DNA from: Capitella teleta
Taxonomy: Eukaryota > Annelida > Polychaeta > Capitellidae
Direction: 5' to 3'
Length of the DNA: 64,000 nt
Assembly (NCBI GenBank): GCA_000328365.1
Contig: KB307554.1
Span: forward strand, 336,646 to 400,645
Shown: positions 1-12,236 of the stretch, in pieces
Layout of the letters: the number at the start of each line of letters is the position of its first letter
Numbering within the stretch: the stretch's first letter is position 1
The notes under the pieces: generated by a model
What the model was told of the DNA's origin: nothing
The model's database searches: none
The model's input: the letters and a program-made list of their open reading frames with translations, nothing else
Position numbers and translations under genes: made by a program

Positions 1-132
1 GTGATTGGTTGTGTCTTTGTTATACGAGCTTGGAGCTTACCACCAAACCCAAGGTTAAATAATATAGAATTAGAGTCATTACGTCAATTTTGTCCAAATA
101 TTTTTTGTATGGGATATCTCCCTTCAATTGTT

Positions 133-210
133 GATTGTTACATGTATATGCACTTCTAACTGAGTGATATACCAAGTTACAGCAAGATCTGACCAGGTAC
201 AGTATGTGTC
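133..210. repeat. Direct repeat unit, copy 1
   Basis: This 78-base block reads almost the same as the block at 476-553, with about 10 substitutions and no gap when aligned by eye. Shared words include 'cacttctaactga' and 'tctgaccaggta'. The two copies are in the same orientation and start 343 bases apart. It is not coding and the family is not recognised. It is either an old local duplication or two insertions of one element. Confidence 0.85.
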
Positions 211-364
211 AGAGCTAAAAATGGTACGCAGCAATTTTTCATTTCCACCAAATTGTCATTTAATATGAAACTGTCGAGGCAGTCACTCTCTGGATATATG
301 CCCGATAGTGATAGGCAATGACATTTTGGAATCTCCATACTCTCATGTAACTGTATGTAAAGTT

Positions 365-449
365 AAGTCCTCATTGAAGTGAGTGATTGGGGTTTTACGG
401 CTCCACCCAACCCGATCGGGTGATACGGGCGCCAGAAGTCCTCATTGAA
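365..449 (-). mobile_element. Truncated SINE 3' end flanked by 14-bp target site duplication
   Basis: The 14-mer aagtcctcattgaa occurs at 365-378 and again, perfectly, at 436-449. The 57 bases between them (379-435) match the left part of the SINE at 39714-39974, sharing 'gattttacggct' and 'gatacgggcgccag' with few differences. Read on the minus strand this is only the 3' end of the SINE, heavily 5'-truncated, with a short 'atcactcac' tail. A perfect direct repeat around a 5'-truncated insert is the usual trace of LINE-driven target-primed insertion. Confidence 0.88.
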
Positions 450-475
450 AATCATCTAGTATAGTTTCTATGTAT

Positions 476-553
476 GATTGTTCCATGTATATACACTTCT
501 AACTGAATGATACATCAAGTTACAGCAATATCTGACCAGGTAAAGGCTGTGTC
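476..553. repeat. Direct repeat unit, copy 2
   Basis: Second copy of the 78-base unit at 133-210, about 87% identical by eye. The SINE fragment with its target duplication (365-449) lies between the two copies. Just downstream (about 577-600) is a short tandem of 'gagcgaaatg'-type units. Confidence 0.85.
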
Positions 554-1034
554 CGGTCCGACGAAACAGCTAAATAGAGCGAAATGGAGCGAAATGGAGC
601 TCCCAATTATCGCCCATTACATGGTGCGATCGTGTATATCTGCAGAGAAGTTTTTAGTACTTCAAATGCATTAAACTAATAATTTGAGTTGTTGAATACA
701 TCATTTTATACCGTAAATTAATTAATCAAGTAATTTTCAAAAGCAAATGTATTTTTACGAGATATTTAGGTCAGCCATTATAGTATACCAAACGCGGATC
801 TGCAAATTATTTCATTACACGTTATGACTCTTGCATTTGATGGAAATGCAGCATGATAGTTCGGCTATTTCTCACGGGTTATCGTTTCCTGTCATCTGAC
901 AGCTTGATCTCAATCCCCAGTCGATGAAAAATTTAATAGGAACTTCAATACGTGTATCACTAAACATTCCTTTACCGAATCTCTTTCCATTAACCTCACA
1001 AGGGTAAGTTGGTATCTCATACTAGCTTTATCTT

Positions 1035-1076
1035 TATAGGCTATAATAGCCGCACTCGCTATAGGCTATAATAGCC
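1035..1076. repeat. Tandem pair of palindromic 17-mers
   Basis: The 17-mer tataggctataatagcc occurs at 1035-1051 and 1060-1076, a period of 25 bases. Each unit contains the perfect inverted repeat GGCTAT-a-ATAGCC. It is in non-coding DNA just upstream of the LINE fragment. No function can be assigned. Confidence 0.8.
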
Positions 1077-1212
1077 ACACAGTCATGTACATAATATATA
1101 TGAAGTCGACGTTTTAATTTTTTAAGACCGTCACGTGACACTGCATATAATTACCGTAATCTTGATGTCCTTATGAAGCACCTGTAGGGGATTATGCGTC
1201 ATATGTTTTGTG

Positions 1213-2060
1213 TGTGTTACGCCTTTGCGTAGGCAGACGATGTGTTTCTGGTTGCGCCATCAATGCCAGGTTTAAAGGCCATGCTGGATATCTTTTTAAA
1301 ATATATTGATGAGATTGATTTAATTCTTAACTCAACACTGAGCAAAATTGTTAATAATTGCAATATGGATGTTTGCCCAATACGATTTGTTGAAAGGAAT
1401 AGTTGAACATGACTGTGTGTGACGAGAAACATTTGGGTATTTTAATTTTGGTATTTGTTCACAACATCAGCGTGTTTCGAAATTATCAAACGAAATTATC
1501 AGGAAAACATACGTTTTAATATCTCAGTTCAAAAAGTTATCCATCGATGCCATGCACACTCTTTTCAGAAGTGATTGCATGCCACTCTACGGATCCCAAG
1601 TTATCAACCTCGGCCATCCATCTATAAATTTAATATATGTCACATGGCGTTAAGCTTTTTGTTTGCCACGCTCAACACTTTGTAATATTGTACACCAAAT
1701 TGTAAGAGATTTTCCTGTTGATCTCTAGATATGTCAGCGTTTTATTTTCTTTTTATGTCGTTAACTAAGTACATGCAATAACGACATTGTAAAATTTGTT
1801 CCTTATTAGCTTTGAGTGGAAGTAGCTCTCCTGTTTCGAATTCTTTAAGTCTTAATTGTTACATATCAAATTAAAAATCCAAAGAAATCACCTCTCAAAA
1901 AAATAATCCAAATTCACATTTATAAAAAAATCTACTAGGGTCAATGATTTGGAATCCGCTATTTTCTCGTTATTATCTCTCTTTACCAGATTCATTTCCG
2001 AACAACGTCTAAATGACATCTCATGAAATAGAAATTGCCATATCCATCCTATGCTGCGAG
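1213..2060 (+). mobile_element. LINE reverse transcriptase fragment (C-terminal half, decayed)
   Basis: From 1218 the translation runs YAFA*ADDVFLVAP, then PGLKAMLDIFLKYIDE. This is the catalytic YADD box of a non-LTR reverse transcriptase (RT) and the helix after it; the Tyr codon of YADD is now TAG. In another frame, 1552-1599 reads MHTLFRSDCMPLYGSQ, followed by INLIYVTWR and NIVHQIVRDFPVDL. This is the usual post-catalytic 'LF..YC..LYGSQLW ... WR ... P' stretch of LINE polymerases. Near 2010-2040 a remnant like HEIEIAISILC resembles the end of such ORFs. There are at least one frame change and several stops, and the 5' half of the element is missing. It is a dead insertion. The exact clade cannot be fixed without a search. 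Confidence 0.85.
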
Positions 2061-5000
2061 TAATACCATTTAATATATATGTTAATTTTTTTTTTCTGTT
2101 ATTTTTTGTTTCTTTTCTTTTTGCCCTTCTTCCTTATTGATGTGCATCAATTTTCAAAACGTTTATTAGAAGAAAACAATTTGAATATTGCGTTTTGTCT
2201 TTTGTGAGGTCGCACAGAATAGGGCCTAACCAAAGAAGTACGATAATATGCTGTAATTATACCTCTATTAACATGATTACTGAGAAACAGTTGCATGCAA
2301 ATGTTACAATAATTACAAAGAGCAAAAGTTTACGTATATAGATGGAAACACGACACCTCCGTTTACCGGCGTTAACCATCCGTCTCACGCATCGTATGAA
2401 CCACAGTATTTGGCTGTGTTTGCCCCCATAAAAATATTGAAGCAGACCGATGGCAAGGCGCTGGCCATGCCAATGTCGTAGGGTATCTCCGATGCTTTTT
2501 GCTCAGTCTCGAAGGAACGTCAAAGGGGCAGATGAAACCTCAATTGGTGCTCGGTCTGACAGGCTTCTTGTGGAGGCCAAAGCCTTGCCTTACTTATAAC
2601 CGCCTTACTCCGGCTTCTATGGCAGACACAGTTCGCGTTGAATTCATCCGCGGTGAAGGAACTCTGTGCGTATTGCACTCGCATCATCTTTGCGTTAAGG
2701 GCAGAGGGAAACCCAGTTTTGCAATTAGTAAAATTAGCAGAGCTGCTGCATAGACGTCCTGCAATTACGAAGCTTCCTCATCCAGTCTCTTCCTCTAAAT
2801 GTTCTATGCAACGTGATTGTACGCACAGCAAGGGCAGAAATGTCAACCAACATGTTGACATTCAGAGCGACCCTTTTGAATTTTGTCAACTAATTGTGAT
2901 TTCGACCTTTGTAGCTTAATGTGGAAACATGGCTCTTTTCAGAAGGGGTCTCACAGATCGAGCGGTTTGTCAACATTGGAACTATATATCGCCTCATTTC
3001 CAAGAAATAAAAAAAGCAAACCTTACATATGGGTAATGACATGGACACGACGTCACACCTGTCCGAATTGGCATCGTCTTACTTCCATACGCGTAAATAT
3101 CAACGGACCGCAATGCAACGGCGAATATACACTTTGGTAAGCAGACGAGTAAAGGTATTCTTCGCACACAAATCCTCTCATTTTTGGGTTTGAGGGAACT
3201 TCAAGGTTTTGTTTTCACAACCTTTCTATCGCATGACCATCACATGCCTATCATTTGGCAATCACTTGGCCAAACGCCATGACGACATATGAACTTTTAT
3301 GAACTTTAACCGAATATTCCCCAACTCGCCCCCAAATGCCGGGATTCTCTCAGAAACCTTTCTGGAAGCTTTTGATCATTTATTGGATAATATATACGTG
3401 TATACGAACGAGCTACGGGTGATTTGTGTGTAGATTACCTGGGTATAACTTCGGTTATACTGTGATGATGGTTTTAAATCAATTGGGCCGTGATCACAGG
3501 ATCACCGCTGTCGGTATTTTCCCCCACCTCGATTCTTTCTACTAACGAGGATATTCGACTAAGAAAAAGACTGCAATTCCAAAAATACATTTCGATAGGG
3601 GAAGGGGAGGGGGACAGGGTGCCATACTGAAATATTGGAGATTATCACATTTGTTTGCATCGTTTGCATCAGCGGTACAGACTGCTTGCAACATTTTTTT
3701 TTTCCTTAATTCAATTGGACCACCTCATGTAGTTCCTATTACTATAGCGCAAGTAGAATTGGGTTTGGTCGAGGAGTGCTTATTATTACTGCATTCAATA
3801 TGTTGGATCACTATTTTGTTTATAGAATAAACTTTATAGTTTCCCGGAAAATAATAAGCTGATCTGTTTAAACGTACTGTTTGTGCAGAATATATTTAGT
3901 GTGCAATTGAAACCAGCGTTGAGCAGGAAGTATTCCGTTTCCAGGCACGCTGCAGTGTCGTAAAAATGAGTCACTCTAATTAGACAAAACATGAGCATAT
4001 GATCGTGCAGTGAAGCATCGAGATCAGGCTGCCCGCATACACAGGAAAGGAATATGCTTCCTAACAAGATATCGGGAGACAGCGTTGTTTTGAGCGGCGC
4101 CATCAGTCGAATAGCGAATTGCCCTTTTTGTGATCCACATCTTTTTGGGGCAGTCACGACGGTTGGCTTAGATCAGAAGGATTAACCGCGGAACCTCGAT
4201 TTGTGTAATTCAATTTTAATTTAATTATTTTTTTATATAAAAAAAAAAGAGAGAGAAAAGAACATGAAACTCTGAGAGGCTTGTCATACCCTATTTTAAG
4301 GGTATGATTTTGTAAGTGTTAAGACAAATATATAAATATATAATAACTCGTGATAAGGATGTTCAGAAAGGAAAACAAAATGAACAGCATCAATTAAAAT
4401 AATGGGGATAAAACATATAAACATATAGGAGACGTGCAGTCTCCTAGTTCGGGACCAAAGACAGCATAATATAATAAATTTATGGATATTTGCGCTATAC
4501 CAAATTGAAGTATTTAGTAAGAAAAAGCATGTGTAGAATTATATAGTTATTTCAATCTTGCGTGCTTGGCATTAAGCGCCCACGATGAGAGTTAACAGAA
4601 AACCACCTCTGTTTGCATCTGGCCGGCATTTCCGAGGAATCAAGAGAAATGCAATGTCGCAAACAAATTTCCCGAGAAAACTCTCAATTTCCTTCACGAG
4701 AAGATTTAATCGGGTTGTGTTTTGCTTGAATTACGTATCATGTGATACTAGCCAGTCATAATACTGAGAAATAAAAAGGAGGCCTTTACTTACGGTATAA
4801 TCGCGATATGTTGAAATGCGAGGGACTAGCTTGGTCAAATGTCATATCGTATATTATTATAAGGCACCCAACTCTTGCATTGCAAAGTTCACGGGTTGAT
4901 GCAGAATGAAGTAAATCAATACATTAAACAACATCATGCAAACAATATAGAAAAAAACTGAACTATTTATTGGGAATAATAAATGACATCTCTCCGTAAT

Positions 5001-5095
5001 TCACCCTCTTACATGCCACTCGCGCACATTTCTGTCTAAAATGATTTTCACATTTCGACCTGTTATGATAAGACACCACCGGATAAAAAGATTCT
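2061..5095. other. Non-coding stretch, no gene recognised
   Basis: AT-rich DNA with short open frames on both strands and no recognisable domain. About 2060-2130 is T-rich and may be the 3' tail of the LINE fragment to the left. It holds the G-rich run at 3598-3619 and an A/T-rich tract at about 4205-4260. Confidence 0.6.
3598..3619 (+). other. G-quadruplex-type motif
   Basis: Four G runs (4, 4, 5 and 3 long) are separated by loops of 2, 1 and 3 bases, which fits the standard four-tract G-quadruplex pattern. No promoter or gene is visible next to it, so only the motif is claimed. Confidence 0.7.
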
Positions 5096-5162
<67 letters not shown>

Positions 5163-5189
5163 GAAAGAAAGAAAGAAAGAAAGGAAGGA
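5096..5189 (+). repeat. (AAAG)n microsatellite with A-rich flank
   Basis: About 94 bases of AAAG units with a few GGAAAG interruptions, followed to about 5233 by AAAC-type repeats. Open frames through it (poly FLSF on the minus strand) are artefacts of the repeat. Confidence 0.97.
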
Positions 5190-5884
5190 AAACAAAAAAA
5201 CAAAACAAACAAACAAAAAACAAACAAAAACCAACCACAACTTACTGACCATTTTCGCGGTGATAATGACTTTATGCCCCACCTTTGCATACATCAACCT
5301 GCTTACGGTCATTTTTTCATATGATATTTTCTGCCAACAAAATTAATAGCTTCTTGGCCTTTTCAATGCAACTCGGCAACAAGAGTGACTTCTGTTTGTT
5401 TTTCCGTAATGGTGAATGTATTCAACTAGCTTTGGGACGCATCACTCCGATCATCAGAATCCAGTACATGTATATGGATAACACGAATTAGAGTTTAAGC
5501 CGATGTGGAGCATAACTGCGAATTAACGGGCTTTATTTGACTATTTTATAATAACCCCAACAACTTTTACAAGCACATTTATTCGTTATTGCTTTGATGC
5601 GTTTATGAAGACAATTTCGGAGATATCCGTCGATGATTAATTATCTAAATTCGATTTTGAATTAGCGCGTAAATCAGGAGTTTTGACGAAATGCCCACTG
5701 CTGCTTCACCTAAATTGGCACCAGAGGTGATCAATTGACTTTCTAGGAAATCCAATGCTTGCCATTTTCATCTGAAAAGCCAACCTATATGTTCACGTGA
5801 AATTTCATTTCTATTCATCATTTCTATTCCAATTACATCAATATTTATGTCGATTTATCTCAATTAATAAAATGCACTGATCAT

Positions 5885-6095
5885 TAATTCTGCGATATAC
5901 ACTTTTGGTGGCAAAAAGGGCCTTGGTCCATGGATAAGCTTCATTGAACGCAAAATTAAGGCAACGCTCTGGTACTATCGTTTTGTTTCAGAGTGTTATT
6001 GTTGTGACTGTGACATTAATGTTTATCTCCCAAAATCAAAAGAAAGCAAGTTTGCATTGAAGCGACATACAAGAGATGACATTCCTTAATGTTAG
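5885..6095 (+). repeat. Dispersed repeat family X, longest copy
   Basis: The left part (5897-5960) matches 12385-12445, sharing 'cacttttgg.ggcaaa' and 'cttcattgaacgca'. The right part (5980-6090) matches 13943-14055, sharing 'gagtgttattgttgtgac', 'taatgtttatctcc' and 'cattccttaatg'. All three copies are in the same orientation. No coding sequence, terminal repeats or poly(A) is evident, so the class is unknown. Confidence 0.8.
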
Positions 6096-6249
6096 TTCAG
6101 TGGCTCATCTGATTTTGCTCTTTTCACGATCACTCACCACTCGCAATCAAATTTTCCTCCCTCATTCAAAATTGACTTTTTTACTCGATTTCTTTGCATA
6201 AATGGGCGCAGACTAACATAATCAATACAATATCAGATGATTATTTTTT

Positions 6250-6330
6250 TGGAATAATTGATGCTTTTGAGCAAATGTTAGTGTTTTGTATTTAACATGG
6301 AGTAGATAGACTACTTCTGGCCGACTCTGT
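6250..6330 (-). repeat. Dispersed repeat Y, inverted copy
   Basis: The reverse complement of 6306-6330 matches 12237-12261 at 24 of 25 bases (core ggccagaagtagtctat). Similarity continues weakly through 'ctac.ccatgttaaa'. It lies just beyond repeat X, and the same two repeats are neighbours again near 12.3 kb with Y in the opposite orientation. Confidence 0.75.
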
Positions 6331-9300
6331 ATAAATAAGCCGAATTCAGCAAAAAGTTATTGAAATTTATCCACGGAACGACAAATGAATTCGACATTTC
6401 GAGTAATGAAAGTTTGGCATATCCGATATTGTTACAAAATTCGATGTGCGGGAAAAGGGAGGCACTCGGGGATTCGGAATGGCATCGACATAAGGAGCCA
6501 TTCGGGCTGAGGGAAGTATGATATTATACTGTCAGTATGCACGCAGAGCGTTCTAAAATTATTGTTATCTGAAAATAAAAATTTGTTTGCGGAGAGATTT
6601 TTGGCTACCCTGTATACTTCGTGTTTCAATTTGCACAAGCTTAATTACTTTTGTGCTAAGCTCAACCTCACCATGGTATGGTGGCAATTGTCAAAATACA
6701 CAAGGTTGAACAGGTACAAAATTATTCGTGAATCAACGCTCGATCGTGTGTCCACGTTTCCCCTTTTAACCATACTATACCGGTTTTTATAACTGAACTT
6801 TTTTCGAGAATGAACAATCGCAGGTCTCATGGTTACTGCTGAAGATTTAACGGATAACACAAGGGGATTGCCAAGAAGGGCAAGTAGGAGATGCAATTTC
6901 GAATACCCTTGGCTCTGGTTTTCCTCTCTATCGTCTGTAGACGTGACGCAGTTGACCACTTACAACGAAGCGGAATCTAGGCGGTCCGAGTGCTGAGTGA
7001 CCACTATATGCACTACCTTTGTATAATCCACATTCTGACAATTGGCTCCGTGTTATGCTCACGATTCGTGAGCCAATGGGCCGCATAAGGTATACGCTCT
7101 ATTTCCGATAATTGCAAAGTAATATATAGCACAGTTCGACCTCTCTTTGCAAGGTCATTCGGTACGATATAGGACTCCAAGTCGGCCACGCCTTATCGAA
7201 CATATACATGATGATCTTGACGTAATCAAACTCTCGGTGATCATTAGATCGGAGGTTCGAATGTCGGCTAACTGACCGATAATTAGTTGGAGGAACTTTT
7301 CATCGCGAGCAGTGTTCCATGCCAGGGAGGGATATCTATTTGTACCATGTTTACTAAATTCAAAATTGAGTGTGAAAGCTGAAGATATTTCTTCATTGTG
7401 AGGCAGTCCATGGTCGTCCAGCATTGCCAATATTTTAAGTTGGCGAAAATTATAGCCTTCACCGAGAGTCTGTTCGAGTTACATAATTGAAACGTGCGTG
7501 CGTGCATAGATATCTTTATTTCTATTTGGCATATCGGGTATAGGTGTCCATGCAAGCCAAATTGTCTATACGAACTGTATGTAACTCGCATTCGACATGA
7601 CATGACCAATAATGCCTCTAAGCGAAGGGGACCTGCCTACCACAAAGAACAGCCGCTTCATTCGTATTTTCATGCCGTAGGCATTTTCCAAGAAGAGCTT
7701 GTTTTGTCATATCTGTCGCGTCCCGGCGTGCGTCAACATCAATAGCATCAGCGTTAATTTTTGTTATCTCTTTTCCTCGTTGTTAATATTTCCCGCTCAA
7801 GATATATTGACATCGGGGTATAAGCGAAAGGAGTGACTATGGATAATTGCGAATGTGTTTAAATGCGGTTGGCTCGTTGGTCCTGTCGTTGTCACGATGG
7901 CGACCTCGATTTAATTCCAAAAATAATATGGCTTGCTGACGAAATGGCACAAGATGATTACACTGGCGTTAGTTTCCTTCATCCAGAACATCATTGGCAT
8001 GGCTGGGAAAATCGGGAAAGTAATTTTCCGGGCATTATCAACAAGGTCATAGCATCGATTGTACCTCTGTTTGGCTCTCCAGTAACCTTGCTTCCTCGCC
8101 TTTTGTTAACCGTCTTAATGCAGGAGCTCTCCTCATAATCTTCGCCCTAAGCAACGGGTGATAACAGTGGGGAAATACATTTCTGTAATTTCCCCCCAAA
8201 ATTCGTTTCGCGATTCGTCACATGGCTGCCCTTGTTCCTTCTTCAGGAACGGTATTGCTGGAATGAAAGAAATGCACGAAAAGAATCGACAGAAGCCATC
8301 CCGGTCGTTGAACCAGGCGATTATTGAGCTCCCGTCTCAGTAAATTCTGTTCTCGGCACAATGGAGGCTATTTCAGCTGAGGGTCCTACGACCACCGGAA
8401 GTGCGCATGGCATTCATTTGAGACCAACGAAATCCGACAAAACAGTCACACAAAAACCTTCCCGGTACTGAAATGTGTAATGAAATATTTGGATGTGGCC
8501 TGTAAATAGGGCTGCGATCGATGTCAACCATTGACATGGGGCAGTAATGAGTAGGCTTGGTTATTACGATTGCTGTGATACTACGGGTTGTCCCAAACGT
8601 CCGCAGATATGAAAGGCATGCGCTGAAGTACCCTTACAACACGACTACATCCCATTCAACACAGGCAAACGGTGACATACATCACTGCAATGCGTCCTCC
8701 CTAGTTCATATCGCTGATTTAATGACACTGTTATTAAGTCTCATCGCGACTGTTGCTTGCATGTTTACATTCACGAGGGCAATGGTCGAAAAAGACGAAG
8801 AGCAATGCAGACGCATGAATTCGCGTGATTTCCAACTGAAACGTATTTGAACCGCATGAGAGCGATGCTTGGTGACGAAATCAAACCTCATATATGCCAG
8901 GTTATGTTTCAAATGCCAGTTCTAGAGAAATTATGCGCATCCGGATGAAAGGCGCTCATTGAAATTGAACGCCTGGCCCGCAGACCTCGATTGGGGAGGG
9001 GGTAAAAAGGCACCGTGTGATTCGCGGCACCTGTTCTGACGACAGTCCGCGCTGTCTTCTCGCAGAGCAAAACAGTTCTCTTGTTTTTGTCACTTTGGGT
9101 TGGCTCTTATTTTTGAATGCACTTTTTGCCCTCATGTTTCAGCGCGATTAACGAGCTTGGTCTAAGTGTAGCAGCAACTTCTTCAGTTTTTTTTTTTATT
9201 ATAAAGGGATACTTTCGCTAATGATATCTCCGGTTATATGTATTCCAAATCTGGAAAGTTTTGATTTAAATCGGTCAAAATGTAAGCTCTTGATCTGCCT

Positions 9301-11810
9301 GATGTTGACGAATATATATATGCTAAGAAATAAGAATTGTGCCATTGTACTATTCCTTACAAGAATTTGCATTCGGCGGATCATGTTACTCCGCGATGAC
9401 GTCATGCGGTCGCTTCTACACACACCTCGTGTCCTACTGGTGCACGGCAATTCGATTATGCGCATATGGAAGCATAATAATATTATTCTAAACACCAATT
9501 ATTATTTATGCAAGCAGCGCAATGTGTCAATCCTTCAGCAATACTAGTATTTTGCGACATGGACAAATATATGATGTTAATTCCACCGACAAACAACAAT
9601 TGCCCTAAAATTCAGGAACATAAATCATGGTCTGGTGTTGCTTTTTGTTAACTTATTGTACGCACGAATTATGTACTGTATTTATGATCATAACCTTATG
9701 GATATAACTCCAACGCTGGAAAGCGATTTTGTTTTGACACCGTACGTTGGATAGGTTGTTTATTTGCGCAATTTTTAATCGGGGCATTCGTGTATATATC
9801 CATTTCTGGATCAACCCTATTTCATTCATCATTATTTTTGAGATTCTTCATTTTTACATGCATTTTATTTCTGTGAACGAATATACTTATATTATTTTAA
9901 ATTATCTTATATCGATATGAATCGTGATTAATTTAATTTATTTTATATACAGTATGAAGCTACACGTACAATGATTTCGATAATCTTTATGTTTAATAGT
10001 ATATACAATTATTGTATTGCTCAATCATAACTATGCTAGTAGGACTGCCCTCTCTCAAATTTTTTACCCTTCAAATATACACCGGTATAATGCCATATTG
10101 ACCGGGGGCTGCACGCCAGGTGGGCGCTAATTTGTTCAAATTACTGTGTAATTCTTAGTAAAAAAAAAGAACTGGTTATGAGTACCAACTGAAGTAATAT
10201 ACACAAAACGTGTCCACGAGATAGCTACCGCTCGTGTGCACACAGTTGGGCGCGTTTCAGATTGCTTCGTTATAATTTTAAGAATTTGCTTCATATTCCA
10301 ATGCGCTTGCTATGAATATGGCACCTGGATGCTGCTTCGTGGCGTGTAGGCCATGCGATCTATATGAAACAGAGAAACCCATGGAAGGAAATTGCCTGTT
10401 AAATTTGTGTCATATTGCAAAATACGTCCACTTGATTGCGACTTCAAATCTGATATTAGTTCTAAATTTCGTGAGCGCTGCATTCGTATCGATCCGATGT
10501 CTGGTTTGTGCCATTTACGATACAGGGGAGTTCATGAACTTGGATCCAATTTCATGATATTTGTTGAATAAAGGGAGGCCGAGTGCCGAGCGTGCTCATC
10601 TTGAGACGGCTTACCACATGGAGATTCCAATTGATCCACCCACTAACGTTCGTTGTAGGATTCTGGTTGGTTGAATAATAAGCCCACAAATAATTATGTC
10701 CCAAACATATATGTTGAACAGTTGGATCTGTCAAGAACACTCGGTTCTGTCAATGCTGATTTTCCAGTTGCGTTTAAATTAGTAAATTGGGGGCTGGCTG
10801 TGCATAGTGAAAAGTGGTCGGTGGTGGAAGGAATTCCACAAGTAAGCGAGTGTAACCATGCAGAGGGCGTTGGTTGCATTGCTTATATTCTTCATACTTT
10901 TACTCATTCTATTGATGTAGGTAGTTTAAGGCAGAATTCGTGTGTCCTGGCCAAACATGGTCCATTTTCTTCTTCTGTTCTCTTGCATCGATGACTGCGA
11001 TGATAATCGCCAACTTGACGATCTATGCTAATGTACGCTATTGCTATTGGTAAATAATACTGCACTAGTGTTCGCATAAACTGTACACACTAAAGTCCAC
11101 GCTAGCACCCCGAAGCCCCTTGCAGACATCTTAACGTACAGCAAACAAAAGGCTGTTTGCAAATTAATTCCCTCTGTTGACTGTGACCTTTCCTCTACGA
11201 CGTCAACGGAATACTAACACTCGAAAGATTCCATTTGCCTTTTGGCGCAAATGGAAATAAAACCTGCGATTAGTTCAGTCTTAATCTCTGGAAAACAACC
11301 CGTTCGCTGCTTCGAATAGGTCCTCGAAATAGGGATGGAATTTTGCCTTCAGAGGAATTGCATAGAACACTTTCGGTCTGATTTACCTGGCAGCTATCTA
11401 GATCATGAAACGCGTTACACAAGATGACGTCATCCTGGCAGGGTTGTATATCAGTGCTTGTTCGTTCCGATGCAGATGTCAATTGGCATCATATGACACC
11501 ATGTATGCACTGTGCTGTAGGCATGGCAGTCAGGCAATGTGCATGTCATTGTGCATGCACTGCACGGTAAGTAATTCATGGCCAAGTGTCACATTGACAC
11601 ATATACCAAAATTAAAGAGCAAACAATATCTGCCTTCATTGCTGGGCCATGATGAGCTCCATTGCAGAGATGTCTAGAATTTATTATTTTCTGACCACTC
11701 GCGCCATAGATAGACTTCACTGAATCCCTGGTCATATATATAATGACACAGGCACACACCGATGACAGGTGGTATCTCATTGGCCGCTAATTATAGTAAC
11801 ATAAGGTGCG
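6331..11810. other. 5.5 kb non-coding stretch
   Basis: I find no convincing gene, exon or classified mobile element. Open frames up to about 108 codons occur on both strands without family motifs. The frame at 10671-10994 contains a plausible GT donor ('caagtaagc' near 10840) but no strong acceptor and no recognisable domain. A T-rich tract lies near 9188-9200. Confidence 0.5.
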
Positions 11811-12226
11811 ACTGGTCGTATTCAGCAAATGGCGAACATTCGCCCATCAAGCACCCATCCTTTGGAACCGATTACCTTCCAACCTACAGTACCAGCAATC
11901 GCTTGATGCTTTTAAAACCCAACTTAAGACTTACTATTTTAACATTGCATTTTCTAGTATTTAATGATTTTCCTTTTTATCTCTGTTTGTACAGCGCATT
12001 TGAATGTTCTTTTATATTGCTGAAAATGCGTTTTAAATGTAATAAATGAAATGAAATGAAATGAAATGAAATACTGTGAATTAATTTTTACTCACCTCGC
12101 CTCGCGAGCCATTTTGAGAATTCCAAGTGACGTCATGTAAAATCGAGTGAAATGGATGTACCAAAATAGGGGTGAGTTTTCATCGGTGTGTGCCGGTGCT
12201 TCTTTCCAGTAGCGCCGGAGACCAGT
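11811..12226 (+). mobile_element. Small DNA element (ACTGGTC ends), interrupted by a LINE 3' end
   Basis: The first 20 bases (actggtcgtattcagcaaat, 11811-11830) are identical to the first 20 bases of the repeat at 57300-57473. From about 12074 to 12226 the sequence again follows that repeat, sharing 'ttccaagtgacgtcatgt', 'gtaccaaaataggggtga' and 'tagcgccggagaccagt'. The insert at 11831-12073 is absent from the other copy and is a LINE 3' end. The outer ends ACTGGTC and GACCAGT form a 7-bp inverted repeat. No transposase is encoded, so this is a MITE-like non-autonomous element. No clear target duplication is visible. Confidence 0.82.
11831..12073 (+). mobile_element. LINE 3' end (RT C-terminus, hairpin and AATGA tail) nested in a MITE
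   Basis: Codons 11833-11961 read RTFAHQAPILWNRLPSNLQ, then SLDAFKTQLKTYYF, and stop at TAA 11962. This is the classic C-terminal 'lWN.LP..l....s...FK..LK..lF' block of CR1/L2/Jockey-type LINEs. Downstream, CGCATTT (11995-12001) pairs with AAATGCG (12024-12030), a short 3' hairpin of the sort seen in such elements. The end is a run of AATGA-type units (about 12041-12071). Only the last few hundred bases inserted, which is typical of 5'-truncated LINEs. Confidence 0.88.
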
Positions 12227-12236
12227 GAATAGATAG

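Noticed and set aside
4963-5312. Minus-strand open frames rich in FLSF
   Set aside because: They are translations of the AAAG microsatellite in three frames.
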